In this document: in pieces, positions 24,535-32,799 of the stretch
Layout of the letters: each line of letters starts with the position of its first letter
Position numbering within the stretch: position 1 is the stretch's first letter
Source: a bacterium
Lineage (GTDB): Bacteria > Planctomycetota > Planctomycetia > Pirellulales > Pirellulaceae
NCBI GenBank assembly: GCA_024743355.1
Contig: JANSWS010000016.1
Location: 1 to 44,163 of the forward strand
DNA length: 44,163 nucleotides
Direction of reading: 5' to 3'
Made by a program: the position numbers and the translations under genes
The notes under the pieces: model-generated
Seen by the model: only the letters and a program-made list of their open reading frames with translations
Told to the model about the DNA's origin: nothing
Databases searched by the model: none

Positions 24535-25518
24535 ATGGATGCAACACGTTGCTCACGCGGGCAGATGCCTTCACTTCCGTTTCTATTCGTTTTGGCTGCA
24601 TTCGTGCCTGTTACGATGCTGCGTGCACAGGATGTCCAGCAACCGAGAGGCCAGGGGGAGCAGAAGGCGGCTACCAAGTATTTGATCATCCATGCCGATG
24701 ATGCGGGAATGTCGCATTCGGTAAATCGCGGAACGATCGAAGGCATGGAGCAAGGCAGTGTCTCTTCAGCCAGCATCATGGTACCGTGCCCGTGGTTCTC
24801 AGAGTTTGCAAAATACTGCCGTGAGCATCCGAACGGCGACTATGGAATTCACCTCACGCTCAACTCGGAATGGACTTACTATCGATGGGGACCGGTTGCT
24901 TCAAGGGATAAGGTCCCCAGCCTGGTCGATTCCGAGGGTTACCTGTGGGATAATGTGGCTCAGGTGGTGGCCAATGTTCGCGCGGAGGAAGCCGAGATTG
25001 AATTGCGGGCACAGATCGATCGGGCTTTGGCTTTTGGGGTGCCACTATCGCATCTGGATACGCACATGGGAGCGGTGCTCAGCCGCCCGGATCTGCTGCA
25101 GATCTATGTTCAGTTGGGGCTGGACTATGACTTGCCCATCTTGTTTGTCGACGCACAAGATCCCCTCAACCAAGAGCAACCGGCTTTGGCAAAGTTGGCG
25201 GCCCCCTTGCAACAGACGCTTGAGGCAAAGAATTTGCCCATTTTGGACCATGTCGCCCAGTACTATGGTGGCGACACGCACGAGCAACGCCGGGACACGT
25301 ATTTAAATTTTCTGAGAACCATGAAGCCGGGATTGAATCTGCTGATCATTCACTGCGGCTTTGACGACGAGGAGCTGCGGGGTATCACCAGCAGTGCATC
25401 GCGTCGAGACGGCGATCGCCGCATCTTTACGGACCCGGACGTAAGCGCCTTGATGAAAGAGCAGGGGATCGAGATCACGACTTGGAAGGACTCGCTGGCC
25501 AGGCTCCGCGGGCAGTGA
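24535..25518 (+). CDS. YdjC/ChbG-like carbohydrate deacetylase
   Basis: A 327-residue protein. The ATG at 24535, with AAGGGA about 12 bases upstream, gives a signal peptide (MDATRCSRGQMPSLPFLFVL, ending MLRAQ); a GTG at 24457 only adds sequence. The YdjC fold is clear: YLIIHADDAGMSHSVNRGTI with the metal Asp-Asp, GSVSSASIMVPCPWF, GDYGIHLTLNSEW, VPLSHLDTHMGAV with the metal His, and a late LLIIHCGFDDEEL. Family members remove N-acetyl groups from chitooligosaccharides or related sugars, acting on monosaccharide or short substrates. ChbG itself is cytoplasmic; this one appears exported, which suggests an extracellular or periplasmic substrate. Confidence 0.88.
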   Translation: MDATRCSRGQMPSLPFLFVLAAFVPVTMLRAQDVQQPRGQGEQKAATKYLIIHADDAGMSHSVNRGTIEGMEQGSVSSASIMVPCPWFSEFAKYCREHPNGDYGIHLTLNSEWTYYRWGPVASRDKVPSLVDSEGYLWDNVAQVVANVRAEEAEIELRAQIDRALAFGVPLSHLDTHMGAVLSRPDLLQIYVQLGLDYDLPILFVDAQDPLNQEQPALAKLAAPLQQTLEAKNLPILDHVAQYYGGDTHEQRRDTYLNFLRTMKPGLNLLIIHCGFDDEELRGITSSASRRDGDRRIFTDPDVSALMKEQGIEITTWKDSLARLRGQ

Positions 25519-25593
25519 TGGTTGTCGACGCATTGTCGTGAATGTCTGGAGTTACTGCATCAACCGCTGACCGCCGTGCTATTTGCTGAGCGT

Positions 25594-27072
25594 TTAGGTG
25601 CCGCAGAAAGTGCAATAGCGAGTCCCCGCTGGAGGCGGAATGCGATAAGCCGCGGTGCGTTCGTCACGCTTGTAGGGGCTCCGCAGGATATCGACTAGAT
25701 CCTGCATCACGGATAGGTCATCAGATTTCGTCGCGGCGGCCAGTGCCTCTTCAACTCGATGGTTGCGGGGGATTACAGCGGGGTTCACTGCTTGCATGTT
25801 GGCTTGTGCAACTTCCAAAGAGCCGTCTTCCTGCTTGAGCCGCTCCTGCCAGCCAGCGTGCCAGTTCTGGAAGTCGGGGGCCGCATAGACGTCGGCGTCG
25901 GGCCGAGATGTTGAAGACAGGTCGTCGAAGGTATTGGTGAAATCCGCCTGGCTGGACTGCATCCACGCCAGCAAATCCTCGACTAAAGCCCGATCACCCG
26001 CTTGTTGAGTCTGCAAGCCTAGTTTGGCTCGCATTCCGTTGAGCCAAGCGTCCTCAAACAGCTCGGCGTACTTGCCGATAGCCGCTGTTGCCATTTCGAT
26101 CGCGGTTTCCTGGTCGGTGGCCAGCAAGGGCAGCAAAGTCTCCGCGAATCGCGCCAAGTTCCAGTGGGCAATTGGAGGCTGGTTGCCGTAGGCGTACCGA
26201 CCGCCCTGGTCGATCGAGCTGAACACGGTTTGCGGATGATAGCTATCCATGAAGGCGCAGGGCCCGTAATCGATGGTTTCACCAGCCAGCGCCATATTGT
26301 CAGTATTCATCACACCGTGGATGAAACCGACCATTTGCCATTTCGCAACCAGTTCGGCTTGCCGCTGAATCACTGCTTGCAGCAGCTGTAGGTACGGGTC
26401 TGAGCTCTCACGCAGGTCTGGGAAGTGCCGACAGATGGTGTAATCGGCCAAAGCCTTGAGGCTTTCGATGTCTTGTCGGGCGGCCAGGTATTGGAAGGTA
26501 CCGACGCGGATATGGCTGGAAGCCACACGTGTCAGTACGGCTCCTTGGAGGACACTCTCGCGGTAAACGGGCTGTCCGGTCGTCACCACCGCCAGGCTGC
26601 GGGTGGTGGGGATGCCCAACGCGTGCATGGCCTCGCTGATGATGTACTCTCTAAGCATCGGACCGAGAGCTGCAAGGCCATCGCCACGTCGTGAGAAAGG
26701 GGTTTGCCCCGAGCCTTTGAACTGGATATCGACCAGCCGTCCCTGGGGTGTGCGGTGTTCCCCAATCAGCAGTGCCCGACCATCCCCGAGCATGGTAAAG
26801 CCTCCGAACTGGTGCCCCGCATAAGCTTGCGCAATAGGCTCCGCGTCGGGTGGTAGTTGCTGCCCGGAAAAAAGCTGAGCGGCATCGTGTGACGAGAGTT
26901 GGTCGACGGCAAGTCCCAATTCTTGAGCCAGCGGTACATTGAGTACCGCTAGCTGGGGATTTGGAAAATCCAGGGGTTGAGCCTTGGCAAACAGAGACTC
27001 CGGCAAGTTCGCGTAGGTATGCTCGAAACGCCAGCCCATGTCGGGAGTCTCGAGAAAGGAACGTGAACTCAT
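25594..27072 (-). CDS. selO: protein adenylyltransferase SelO (YdiU family)
   Basis: A 492-residue pseudokinase-fold enzyme that transfers AMP to Ser/Thr/Tyr of target proteins. The family signatures are consecutive: AQAYAGHQFGGFTMLGDGRA, DIQFKGSGQTPFSRRGDGLA with the nucleotide-binding Lys, YIISEAMHALGIPTTRSLAV, HGVMNTDNMALAGETIDYGP with the metal-binding Asn and Asp, and SIDQGGRYAYGNQPPIAHWN. The C-terminus is YCTFCGT, matching the C-terminal Cys region where eukaryotic SelO has selenocysteine. The start at 27072 is preferred: AGGAG lies 10 bases upstream of it but only one base before the ATG at 27081. It stands alone and is not evidently in an operon. Confidence 0.95.
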   Translation of the reverse strand: MSSRSFLETPDMGWRFEHTYANLPESLFAKAQPLDFPNPQLAVLNVPLAQELGLAVDQLSSHDAAQLFSGQQLPPDAEPIAQAYAGHQFGGFTMLGDGRALLIGEHRTPQGRLVDIQFKGSGQTPFSRRGDGLAALGPMLREYIISEAMHALGIPTTRSLAVVTTGQPVYRESVLQGAVLTRVASSHIRVGTFQYLAARQDIESLKALADYTICRHFPDLRESSDPYLQLLQAVIQRQAELVAKWQMVGFIHGVMNTDNMALAGETIDYGPCAFMDSYHPQTVFSSIDQGGRYAYGNQPPIAHWNLARFAETLLPLLATDQETAIEMATAAIGKYAELFEDAWLNGMRAKLGLQTQQAGDRALVEDLLAWMQSSQADFTNTFDDLSSTSRPDADVYAAPDFQNWHAGWQERLKQEDGSLEVAQANMQAVNPAVIPRNHRVEEALAAATKSDDLSVMQDLVDILRSPYKRDERTAAYRIPPPAGTRYCTFCGT

Positions 27073-27081
27073 GACTTGCAT

Positions 27082-27418
27082 ACTCCTACCGGGGTGCTTG
27101 CGGATGCTGATCTATTTCGCAGCAATCGAGCGTAGTTTTATGGGCCGGACGGTCGGGGTTGTCGAGCGGCGGTCTGGACGGCTGGCTGGGCCGAGATCGT
27201 GGCGAAATAGAGGCAAAAAAGGGAACGACCCTCCTGGCGACGATTGCCCTCGACAGCTAATTCGACGCAACATATTATCTCGACCTGTACAGGGTTATGA
27301 GCCGCCAGCAGCGGCTGCGGGCGGCAGGGCAGGGGCCAAAGGCGCTACCTCTTGAGAGCCCCGGCGTAACTTCTGTTAAAGTCTGTGTATTCTCAGTAGT
27401 GATAATTCTTATGGGCGT
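27082..27418. other. intergenic region upstream of selO
   Basis: No gene was found. The GC-rich part near 27300-27345 is built from GGCGGC/GCCGCC-like units and could fold. GATAAT at 27401-27406 resembles a -10 element, on the strand of the downstream decarboxylase gene but 400 bases from it. Confidence 0.45.
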
Positions 27419-27443
27419 GCGGTAGATGAATGCTTACCTGTAG

Positions 27444-27463
27444 CCACGCTCGCCAGAGCGTGG
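27444..27463. repeat. perfect 8-bp hairpin within the MITE-like element
   Basis: CCACGCTC (27444-27451), loop GCCA, GAGCGTGG (27456-27463). It sits at the left edge of the tandem repeat; the sequence TAGCCACGCTCGCCAGAGCG recalls dispersed repeats of planctomycete genomes. Confidence 0.8.
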
Positions 27464-27467
27464 TCGA

Positions 27468-27527
27468 CGTCGTCCACCGTTTGGCGACGTCGTCCACCGT
27501 TTGGCGACGTCGTCCACCGTTTGGCGA
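27468..27527. repeat. 20-bp tandem repeat, three perfect copies
   Basis: CGTCGTCCACCGTTTGGCGA occurs at 27468-27487, 27488-27507 and 27508-27527 with no mismatch and no spacers. Lying between the arms of the palindromic element, it probably arose by slippage. Confidence 0.92.
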
Positions 27528-27807
27528 CGGTGGCTACGATTGGTAAATTTTCATCTACCGCTCGCCTAGGCGTGCGGGAAATCCGTCGCCAAGTACAGTT
27601 TGGGCAGGACGATCCACAGCGAGATCAGCCAGCCACCATGCCGTTGCGCTATTATACCGTAAGGCGTCTGTCAGTCCCCAAGGTCAACGCGTTGTCTCTG
27701 CATGTTTGCGGCCAGATGACAGCTTAGGAAAGGTCGGCCGGAGGTTTACGAACCTGTTTGGTTGCCGTTTCTTTTTGACTCTTTAATTTTCTTGGGCTGA
27801 TATTCAG

Positions 27808-28977
27808 ATGATAGTGAATACCGATTTTCTGAGCTCCGATTGCGCGCGTAAGGCGAGTCCGGTGTTGGGTTTTGAACGGGCTCGCGAGCTGGCAGGCAAG
27901 CATGGGACTCCGTTACTGGTGGTTTCGCGTTCCAAGCTGGTAGAGACCTACTGGTCCATGAAGCAAGCCTTGCCGGGAGTTGATCTTTACTACGCCGCGA
28001 AAGCCAATCCCGATTTGAACATTCTTTCGACTCTGTGTGCCGAGAACGCTTTTGTGGATATCTGCTCCAGCGGCGAACTGCAGGCTGCGCTGCTGGCAGG
28101 CTTTACTCCCGACCGCATGCTGCATACCCATCCCTGCAAAACCGACGACAATTTGTTGAACTGCTACGCGGCAGGGGTCCGCTGGTTTGTGTTTGATAAC
28201 GAGTTGGAAGCAGTTAAGGTGAAACGCCTGACGCCTGACGTCAAACTGCTGATGCGTCTGGCATTTCCGGCGAAATCCAGTCTGATCAATCTGTCGGCCA
28301 AATTTGGTGCTCCCATCGAATCCGCCCTGGGGCTATTGGAAGCCGCTGGAAGGATGGGATTGGATGTCCGCGGGTTTTCGTTCCACGTGGGAAGTCAGTG
28401 CACGGATCCGCAAGACTATCTGCAAGTGCTTCGCTCGGTTCGCGAGCTTTGGGATGCGGCCACCGAGCGTGGATTCGGATTGGAAGTCCTGGATATTGGC
28501 GGTGGTTTCCCGGCTCCTTACACGCACTCGGTGCCCTCGATGGCTGCCTTTGGACATGTCGTTTCCGAGGGTCTGCGAGAGTGCTTCGGAGGCTTGCCAA
28601 TTCGAATCATTGCAGAGCCTGGGAGAGGCTTGAGCGCCGAGTGCACCACCTTGGTGACGCGTGTAATCGGCAAGAGTGAGCGTTGGGGTATCCCGTGGTA
28701 CTACGTCGACGATGGACTATATGGATCCTTTTCGGGGAAAGTCTTTGATCACGCGGACTTCCCATTGGTCTACGAAGGCCAAGGGGAACGCGAGGTCGCT
28801 CGCTGCGTCGTGGCGGGTCCCACCTGTGATTCGAGTGACGTGGTGTGTACCGATCAGTTGCTTCCGCACTTAGAGGTCGGCGAATTGCTGCTGGTACCGA
28901 GCATGGGTGCCTACTGCTCCGCCAGTGCTTCTCCATTCAACGGCTTGCCGGTTGCAAATACGATCGGAATCGAATAG
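27808..28977 (+). CDS. fold-III PLP decarboxylase, ornithine-decarboxylase-like
   Basis: A 389-residue PLP enzyme of the alanine-racemase fold (ornithine/diaminopimelate decarboxylase group). The PLP Lys is in LYYAAKANPDLNIL (Lys65); further hallmarks are SSGELQAALLAG, FSFHVGSQCTDP, the phosphate loop LDIGGGFPAPY, AEPGRGL, the catalytic Cys motif GPTCDSSDV (Cys340), and SMGAYCSASASPFNG near the end. The GPTCDSSD form and the ~390-residue length favour ornithine (or lysine/ornithine) decarboxylase over diaminopimelate decarboxylase. The product would be putrescine or a related diamine. The symporter gene starts two bases after its stop, so an import-decarboxylation or export pairing is likely. 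Confidence 0.9.
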   Translation: MIVNTDFLSSDCARKASPVLGFERARELAGKHGTPLLVVSRSKLVETYWSMKQALPGVDLYYAAKANPDLNILSTLCAENAFVDICSSGELQAALLAGFTPDRMLHTHPCKTDDNLLNCYAAGVRWFVFDNELEAVKVKRLTPDVKLLMRLAFPAKSSLINLSAKFGAPIESALGLLEAAGRMGLDVRGFSFHVGSQCTDPQDYLQVLRSVRELWDAATERGFGLEVLDIGGGFPAPYTHSVPSMAAFGHVVSEGLRECFGGLPIRIIAEPGRGLSAECTTLVTRVIGKSERWGIPWYYVDDGLYGSFSGKVFDHADFPLVYEGQGEREVARCVVAGPTCDSSDVVCTDQLLPHLEVGELLLVPSMGAYCSASASPFNGLPVANTIGIE

Positions 28978-28979
28978 CT

Positions 28980-30461
28980 ATGCTGACCATTGCCGTAATA
29001 GCCTATTTGTGTCTAACCGTTTGTGTCGGGCTTTACGCTTCGCGACTGGTCGGCGGTTCCAAGGACTTCATGGTGGCGGGAAGGTCGCTGCCACTGTACA
29101 TGAACTTCACCTGCGTTTTTGCCACCTGGTTCGGTGCGGAGACCGTGCTCTCGGTCTCCGCCTCGTTTGCCAGTGAAGGGCTGTCTTCCATACCGGGCGA
29201 TCCCTTTGGATTCTCGGTCTGCTTGATCCTGGTGGCGTTGTTCTTCGCCCGCACCTTTTACCGCATGAATCTGCTGACCATCGGCGATTTCTATCACAAG
29301 CGATTCGGTAAGACGGTGGAGGTTTTGACCTCGTTGGTGATTACCTTGTCCTATCTTGGCTGGTCGGCTGCCCAGTTGACCGCGCTTGGGTTGGTGTTGT
29401 CGGTCCTGGGACAGCATGCGGGTGCGGAATGGCTGACACTGAATCGTGGCATCTTGATGGGTGCTGGTGTGGTCATCGTTTATACCGCCCTCGGAGGCAT
29501 GTGGTCGGTTGCTCTAACCGACATGATTCAGACCGCCGTTATCATTGTGGGTCTGATCATTATCGCCAGCCTGATGGCCTATCTGGCGGGTGGTTTTGGG
29601 AATGTCTACGAGGCGGCCAGTGACAGCGGCAGACTACGTCTTTTTCCTCAGGGTGGCAGCCGTGAGTGGTGGGTCTTCGTGGCGGGCTTTCTAACCGCCG
29701 CATTGGGTTCCATTCCGCAACAGGATGTGTTTCAACGGGTGACTAGCGCCAAAGACGAGAGCACTGCCGTACGAGGCACACTGTTGGGTGGCGGATTCTA
29801 CTTTTTGTTTGCCTTTGTGCCGATGTTTATTGCGTTCGCGGCCACGCTGATCGATCCCAGCTACGCGGAACGCTTTGCCATGGAAGATGAACGCGAAATG
29901 CAACGCGCGCTTCCACAAGTCGTCTTGGATATGATGCCCTTCTGGGCTCAGGTCATTTTCTTCGGTGCCTTGGTGTCGGCCATTCTATCGACCGCCAGCG
30001 GAACGCTTTTGGCTCCATCCAGTCTGTTCGTGGAGAATGTATTGCGTCCGTTCACGCACAAGCTGAGCGACCGCGGCATGCTGCGGCTGTTGCGGATTGT
30101 GCTGGTTGTTTTCGCCGGGCTGGTGACCTACCAGGCTGTGACCAGCAACGAAACGATGTACGACATGGTTCAGGGCGCGTACAGCGTGCCGCTGGTCGGA
30201 GCCTTGGTACCCTTGGTGCTAGGCATGTATTGGAAGCGGGCTACGACACAGGGGGCCCTTGTCTCCATTATCTCAGGCATCACCGTGTGGTTGCTGATGC
30301 TGTTCCTGGCCGCGGAATTTGTGGTTCCTCCTCAGCTTTGCGGTTTGGCGGCTAGTCTGGTCGGAATGCTCCTTGGTTCCCTGTCACCTCAGCTGATGGC
30401 GGATGAGCGACTGGAAGCCGCGCAATTCGCAGCCCCCAAGCAGAAGAACACGGCAAGCTAG
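28980..30461 (+). CDS. sodium:solute symporter (SSS family)
   Basis: A 493-residue polytopic membrane protein with about 13 hydrophobic segments. It begins MLTIAVIAYLCLTVCVGLYA and has the SSS hallmarks GGSKDFMVAGRSLPLYMN, FATWFGAETVLSVSA, LLTIGDFYHKRFGKTVEVL, YTALGGMWSVALTDMIQTAV, and SIPQQDVFQRVTSAKDESTA. The ATG at 28980 lies two bases past the decarboxylase stop; an in-frame start within that gene (28845) is unlikely. Its substrate is not evident from sequence. The tight coupling suggests an amino acid such as ornithine, or an amine made by the decarboxylase. The C-terminus is short and cytoplasmic. Confidence 0.92.
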   Translation: MLTIAVIAYLCLTVCVGLYASRLVGGSKDFMVAGRSLPLYMNFTCVFATWFGAETVLSVSASFASEGLSSIPGDPFGFSVCLILVALFFARTFYRMNLLTIGDFYHKRFGKTVEVLTSLVITLSYLGWSAAQLTALGLVLSVLGQHAGAEWLTLNRGILMGAGVVIVYTALGGMWSVALTDMIQTAVIIVGLIIIASLMAYLAGGFGNVYEAASDSGRLRLFPQGGSREWWVFVAGFLTAALGSIPQQDVFQRVTSAKDESTAVRGTLLGGGFYFLFAFVPMFIAFAATLIDPSYAERFAMEDEREMQRALPQVVLDMMPFWAQVIFFGALVSAILSTASGTLLAPSSLFVENVLRPFTHKLSDRGMLRLLRIVLVVFAGLVTYQAVTSNETMYDMVQGAYSVPLVGALVPLVLGMYWKRATTQGALVSIISGITVWLLMLFLAAEFVVPPQLCGLAASLVGMLLGSLSPQLMADERLEAAQFAAPKQKNTAS

Positions 30462-30483
30462 CCAAGTCGCCAAGACAGCCAGC

Positions 30484-30515
30484 GCTCGTGCATACACATC
30501 GCTCATGCATACACA
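30484..30515. repeat. short direct repeat
   Basis: GCTCGTGCATACACA (30484-30498) and GCTCATGCATACACA (30501-30515) are tandem copies with one mismatch, just after the symporter stop. Confidence 0.7.
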
Positions 30516-30574
30516 ACGAGTATTCCGTCATGCGGAGCTGAGATCGCACAGCCTCAACGCAGAATGGAAGTTCT

Positions 30575-30865
30575 TCAGTTGGGAGCCGCTGCAGAGACCG
30601 CCGCAAATCCTCGCAGCAGTTCCATCGAGTCGAAACCGCTGAACTGCAAGAAAATCATCCGCATCGCAAGAGCCAGGAAGGTTAGTAAAACTGCCGAACA
30701 GCCGGTCACGAACAAGAAACTGAAGAGCGTTTCGGAATAACGCCGCAGCTTGTGCGAATCGAAGAGCTCGGAAGCGCTGCGGCGGTTTTGGGCAGCTGGC
30801 CCCGGAGTTCCCAGAGCGCAAAATTGGTGAGCGGGTTTGCTTTGGGCGAGGCTCAGCGGTCTCAT
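30575..30865 (-). CDS. possible small membrane protein
   Basis: A 96-residue frame with one strong hydrophobic segment (ETLFSFLFVTGCSAVLLTFL, continuing ALAMRMIFLQF, residues ~45-78) preceded by LRRYS and followed by SGFDSMELLRGFAAVSAAAP. AGGGGGA lies about 8 bases before the ATG, a good ribosome-binding site, and the gene begins 96 bases after the stop of the permease on the same strand, so it could be the last gene of that transcript. It has no recognised family. The first 35 residues are low in order. It could still be a chance frame. Confidence 0.45.
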   Translation of the reverse strand: MRPLSLAQSKPAHQFCALGTPGPAAQNRRSASELFDSHKLRRYSETLFSFLFVTGCSAVLLTFLALAMRMIFLQFSGFDSMELLRGFAAVSAAAPN

Positions 30866-30960
30866 TTTGGTTTCCCCCTAGGCGACAAGTGGTTTCCGCG
30901 ACTAGTTGCTAGATGCCATCGCGGCGGGGAACGGCGCGTGAATTTTGGAATTTTTTGGTC

Positions 30961-32655
30961 CTATTGAAATGCGGTCGCCAGGCGACTGCTGTTCTTCATG
31001 ATGGCCATCCTCAATTCCTCGATCTCACGTTCCTCGTCGTGCGAGTCATGATGATCATCATCGTGGTCATCATGATGGTCATCGTGGTCATCGTGGTCAT
31101 CGTGGTCATCGTGATGTTCATCAGCGTGGTCAGCGTGGTCAGCGTGGTCATCGTGGTCATCGTGATGTTCATCAGCGTGGTCGTCATGGTGCTCGCTCTG
31201 ATGTTCAATGGCGTGTTCGAGCAATTCGAGCTTCTTGCGCAGCAAATGAGCTTGCATCTGTTGGTAGGGCCTCAATTCAAAACGCCGCATGGCATATCCG
31301 ACCTCGAGCTTGCGGGACCACTCGTCCAGAATGGGGATCCAGTGCAGGCTCTGCTCGTAATCGCGGCTGGCAACGCCGCTCAGGACCTCAACTCTTGCTA
31401 GACGCATCTCTTCCAAGACTTCCTCAGGTGCCGGGTAGTAGGCGTAGCAGGCAACGACGCTGAAGGCGATTAGACCCACCAGGCATGTCATGCCGACGGT
31501 ACGGGAGGATACGTGTTGTCCCAAGCCGCTGGTAGGAGCAATGATGGGCTTGGCTGGGACATGGGCCAGGAAGCTTTCCGTGGCTGCCGGCCAGACAGCA
31601 CGCGAGGCCAAACCGACAAGAGCGATCATGGCGACCGCAGCCAGACCGATCCATTCCGAGAAGCCAATTGTCTTGGTGGCGGTGTCCCAGATGCGCTCGA
31701 AACTTAATGGTGTTCCCTGATGCAAAGGATTCGTATAGATATCAAAGGCGTGTGTATGACCTGCCGGTTCAACGCCGGGTGGAATGAGAGGACGCTCCAC
31801 CGTGTAGGCGCAGGCCAGCACGATTCCGACCAGGGCGGAGAGCCACAAGGCCGTGGCCCCTTTACCATAGCTTTTCACAATCCACCACAGAGTTGCCAAG
31901 TTCATTCCCGTGCCCAGCAGTAACAAACAAAAGGCTGCACCTGGGGAATTGCCGTGGGCGAACATCATGCCCAATTGGCTCATGGTGAGCATGGGTGTGG
32001 CATAGATCGGAATTGCGACCAGGGCCATCTTGGCCGGGGCCAGCGGATCCAGTTGTTCCACAGAACCTTGCAGGGCACCATGGGGTAAGCAGGCGCCTAG
32101 AATGAGCAGCCCACAGACCGCCACCAGGGCCAGGGCTCCGGTTGTGCCGAACAATTCGCGAGACATGTAGAGTAGACAGAATCCAAGCCTTCTGAGGCCG
32201 ATAGGATTTTCCTCGCGCGGCACTTCACTTAGGCCAGCCTTGGTGGCCCAGCGGTCCCAGATAAGCCCCAGCAAGGTGACGACCAGCAAGGAGCCCAAGG
32301 CGAAACCGATGATGACAAGCGGTCGAGAAAGCGTTAATCCGTAGAGCAGCGAGAGGGGATTAAACAGGGGCGCCGAAAGGGCAAAGGCGGTGATTGCCCC
32401 CGGCCGCAGTCCCATCCGCTTCATCTCGCGAATAATTGGAATCACCCCGATGGAGCACACCGGTAAGAGCATGCCTACCAGCCAGGCTTGGGGTAGCGAG
32501 CGCAGACCATCGCCCCCGAACAGGCGTTGGGTTCCCGCTTGGCCCAGGTAGTAGCGGAAAACCGCGGCAATGAACAAGCCGACGATGAGCGTGGGGGCCG
32601 CCGATGAAAGCCCTTGAAGCGCTCTGATCAGTCCACCAGCCAATATCACGTCCAC
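30961..32655 (-). CDS. ArsP/SO_0444-like metal permease with His/Asp-rich C-terminal tail
   Basis: A 564-residue permease of the DUF318/ArsP_1 type. The GTG at 32655 is chosen because AAGG lies 8 bases upstream; a TTG at 32661 would be too close. Membrane segments include LSSAAPTLIVGLFIAAVFRY, WLVGMLLPVCSIGVIPIIRE with the conserved Cys-Ser pair, GAITAFALSAPLFNPLSLLY and LLLLGTGMNLATLWWIV, about ten in total. A soluble region from ~residue 430 follows. Its tail holds roughly 21 His and many Asp/Glu in about 58 residues (HHDDHADEHHDDHDDHADHA and further copies), encoded by GTGGTCATC-like 9-bp repeats. SO_0444-type proteins export Cu or Zn, ArsP exports organoarsenicals; the tail suggests divalent metal binding and favours metal export. 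Confidence 0.87.
   Translation of the reverse strand: MDVILAGGLIRALQGLSSAAPTLIVGLFIAAVFRYYLGQAGTQRLFGGDGLRSLPQAWLVGMLLPVCSIGVIPIIREMKRMGLRPGAITAFALSAPLFNPLSLLYGLTLSRPLVIIGFALGSLLVVTLLGLIWDRWATKAGLSEVPREENPIGLRRLGFCLLYMSRELFGTTGALALVAVCGLLILGACLPHGALQGSVEQLDPLAPAKMALVAIPIYATPMLTMSQLGMMFAHGNSPGAAFCLLLLGTGMNLATLWWIVKSYGKGATALWLSALVGIVLACAYTVERPLIPPGVEPAGHTHAFDIYTNPLHQGTPLSFERIWDTATKTIGFSEWIGLAAVAMIALVGLASRAVWPAATESFLAHVPAKPIIAPTSGLGQHVSSRTVGMTCLVGLIAFSVVACYAYYPAPEEVLEEMRLARVEVLSGVASRDYEQSLHWIPILDEWSRKLEVGYAMRRFELRPYQQMQAHLLRKKLELLEHAIEHQSEHHDDHADEHHDDHDDHADHADHADEHHDDHDDHDDHDDHHDDHDDDHHDSHDEEREIEELRMAIMKNSSRLATAFQ
31060..31192. repeat. in-frame minisatellite coding for the His/Asp-rich tail
   Basis: 9-bp units such as GTGGTCATC and GCGTGGTCA repeat across the 3' part of the permease gene. 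A longer segment, GTGATGTTCATCAGCGTGGT, occurs at 31111 and 31162, an offset of 51 bp or 17 codons, showing a segmental duplication over the small units. All periods are multiples of three, so the frame is kept. Confidence 0.88.
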
Positions 32656-32799
32656 TTTCAAAACCTTCTAAAAAGACAAGCTTCAAGTTCCTGGATCACC
32701 GGGGGCACAAGCCGTGACCTTGCTAGCTGCCACCTTGCTAGCGGCGACTGGCAAGGCTGTGAGACCAGTCACGCCAGCGACGATTTCCGGCCGCCACGT

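Larger units (their letters stand above)
27419..27561. mobile_element. MITE-like palindromic element
   Basis: A 143-bp unit bounded by perfect 12-bp inverted repeats, GCGGTAGATGAA (27419-27430) and TTCATCTACCGC (27550-27561). Inside are TTACC/GGTAA and GTAGCCAC (27440-27447) paired with GTGGCTAC (27530-27537), so arms of about 35 bases pair imperfectly. The centre holds a perfect 8-bp hairpin (27444-27463) and a 20-bp tandem repeat. No ORF is convincing. It resembles a non-autonomous hairpin element; a flanking target-site duplication was not evident. Confidence 0.6.

Noticed and set aside
27468-27527. Possible CRISPR array
   Set aside because: The 20-bp copies are contiguous with no spacers.
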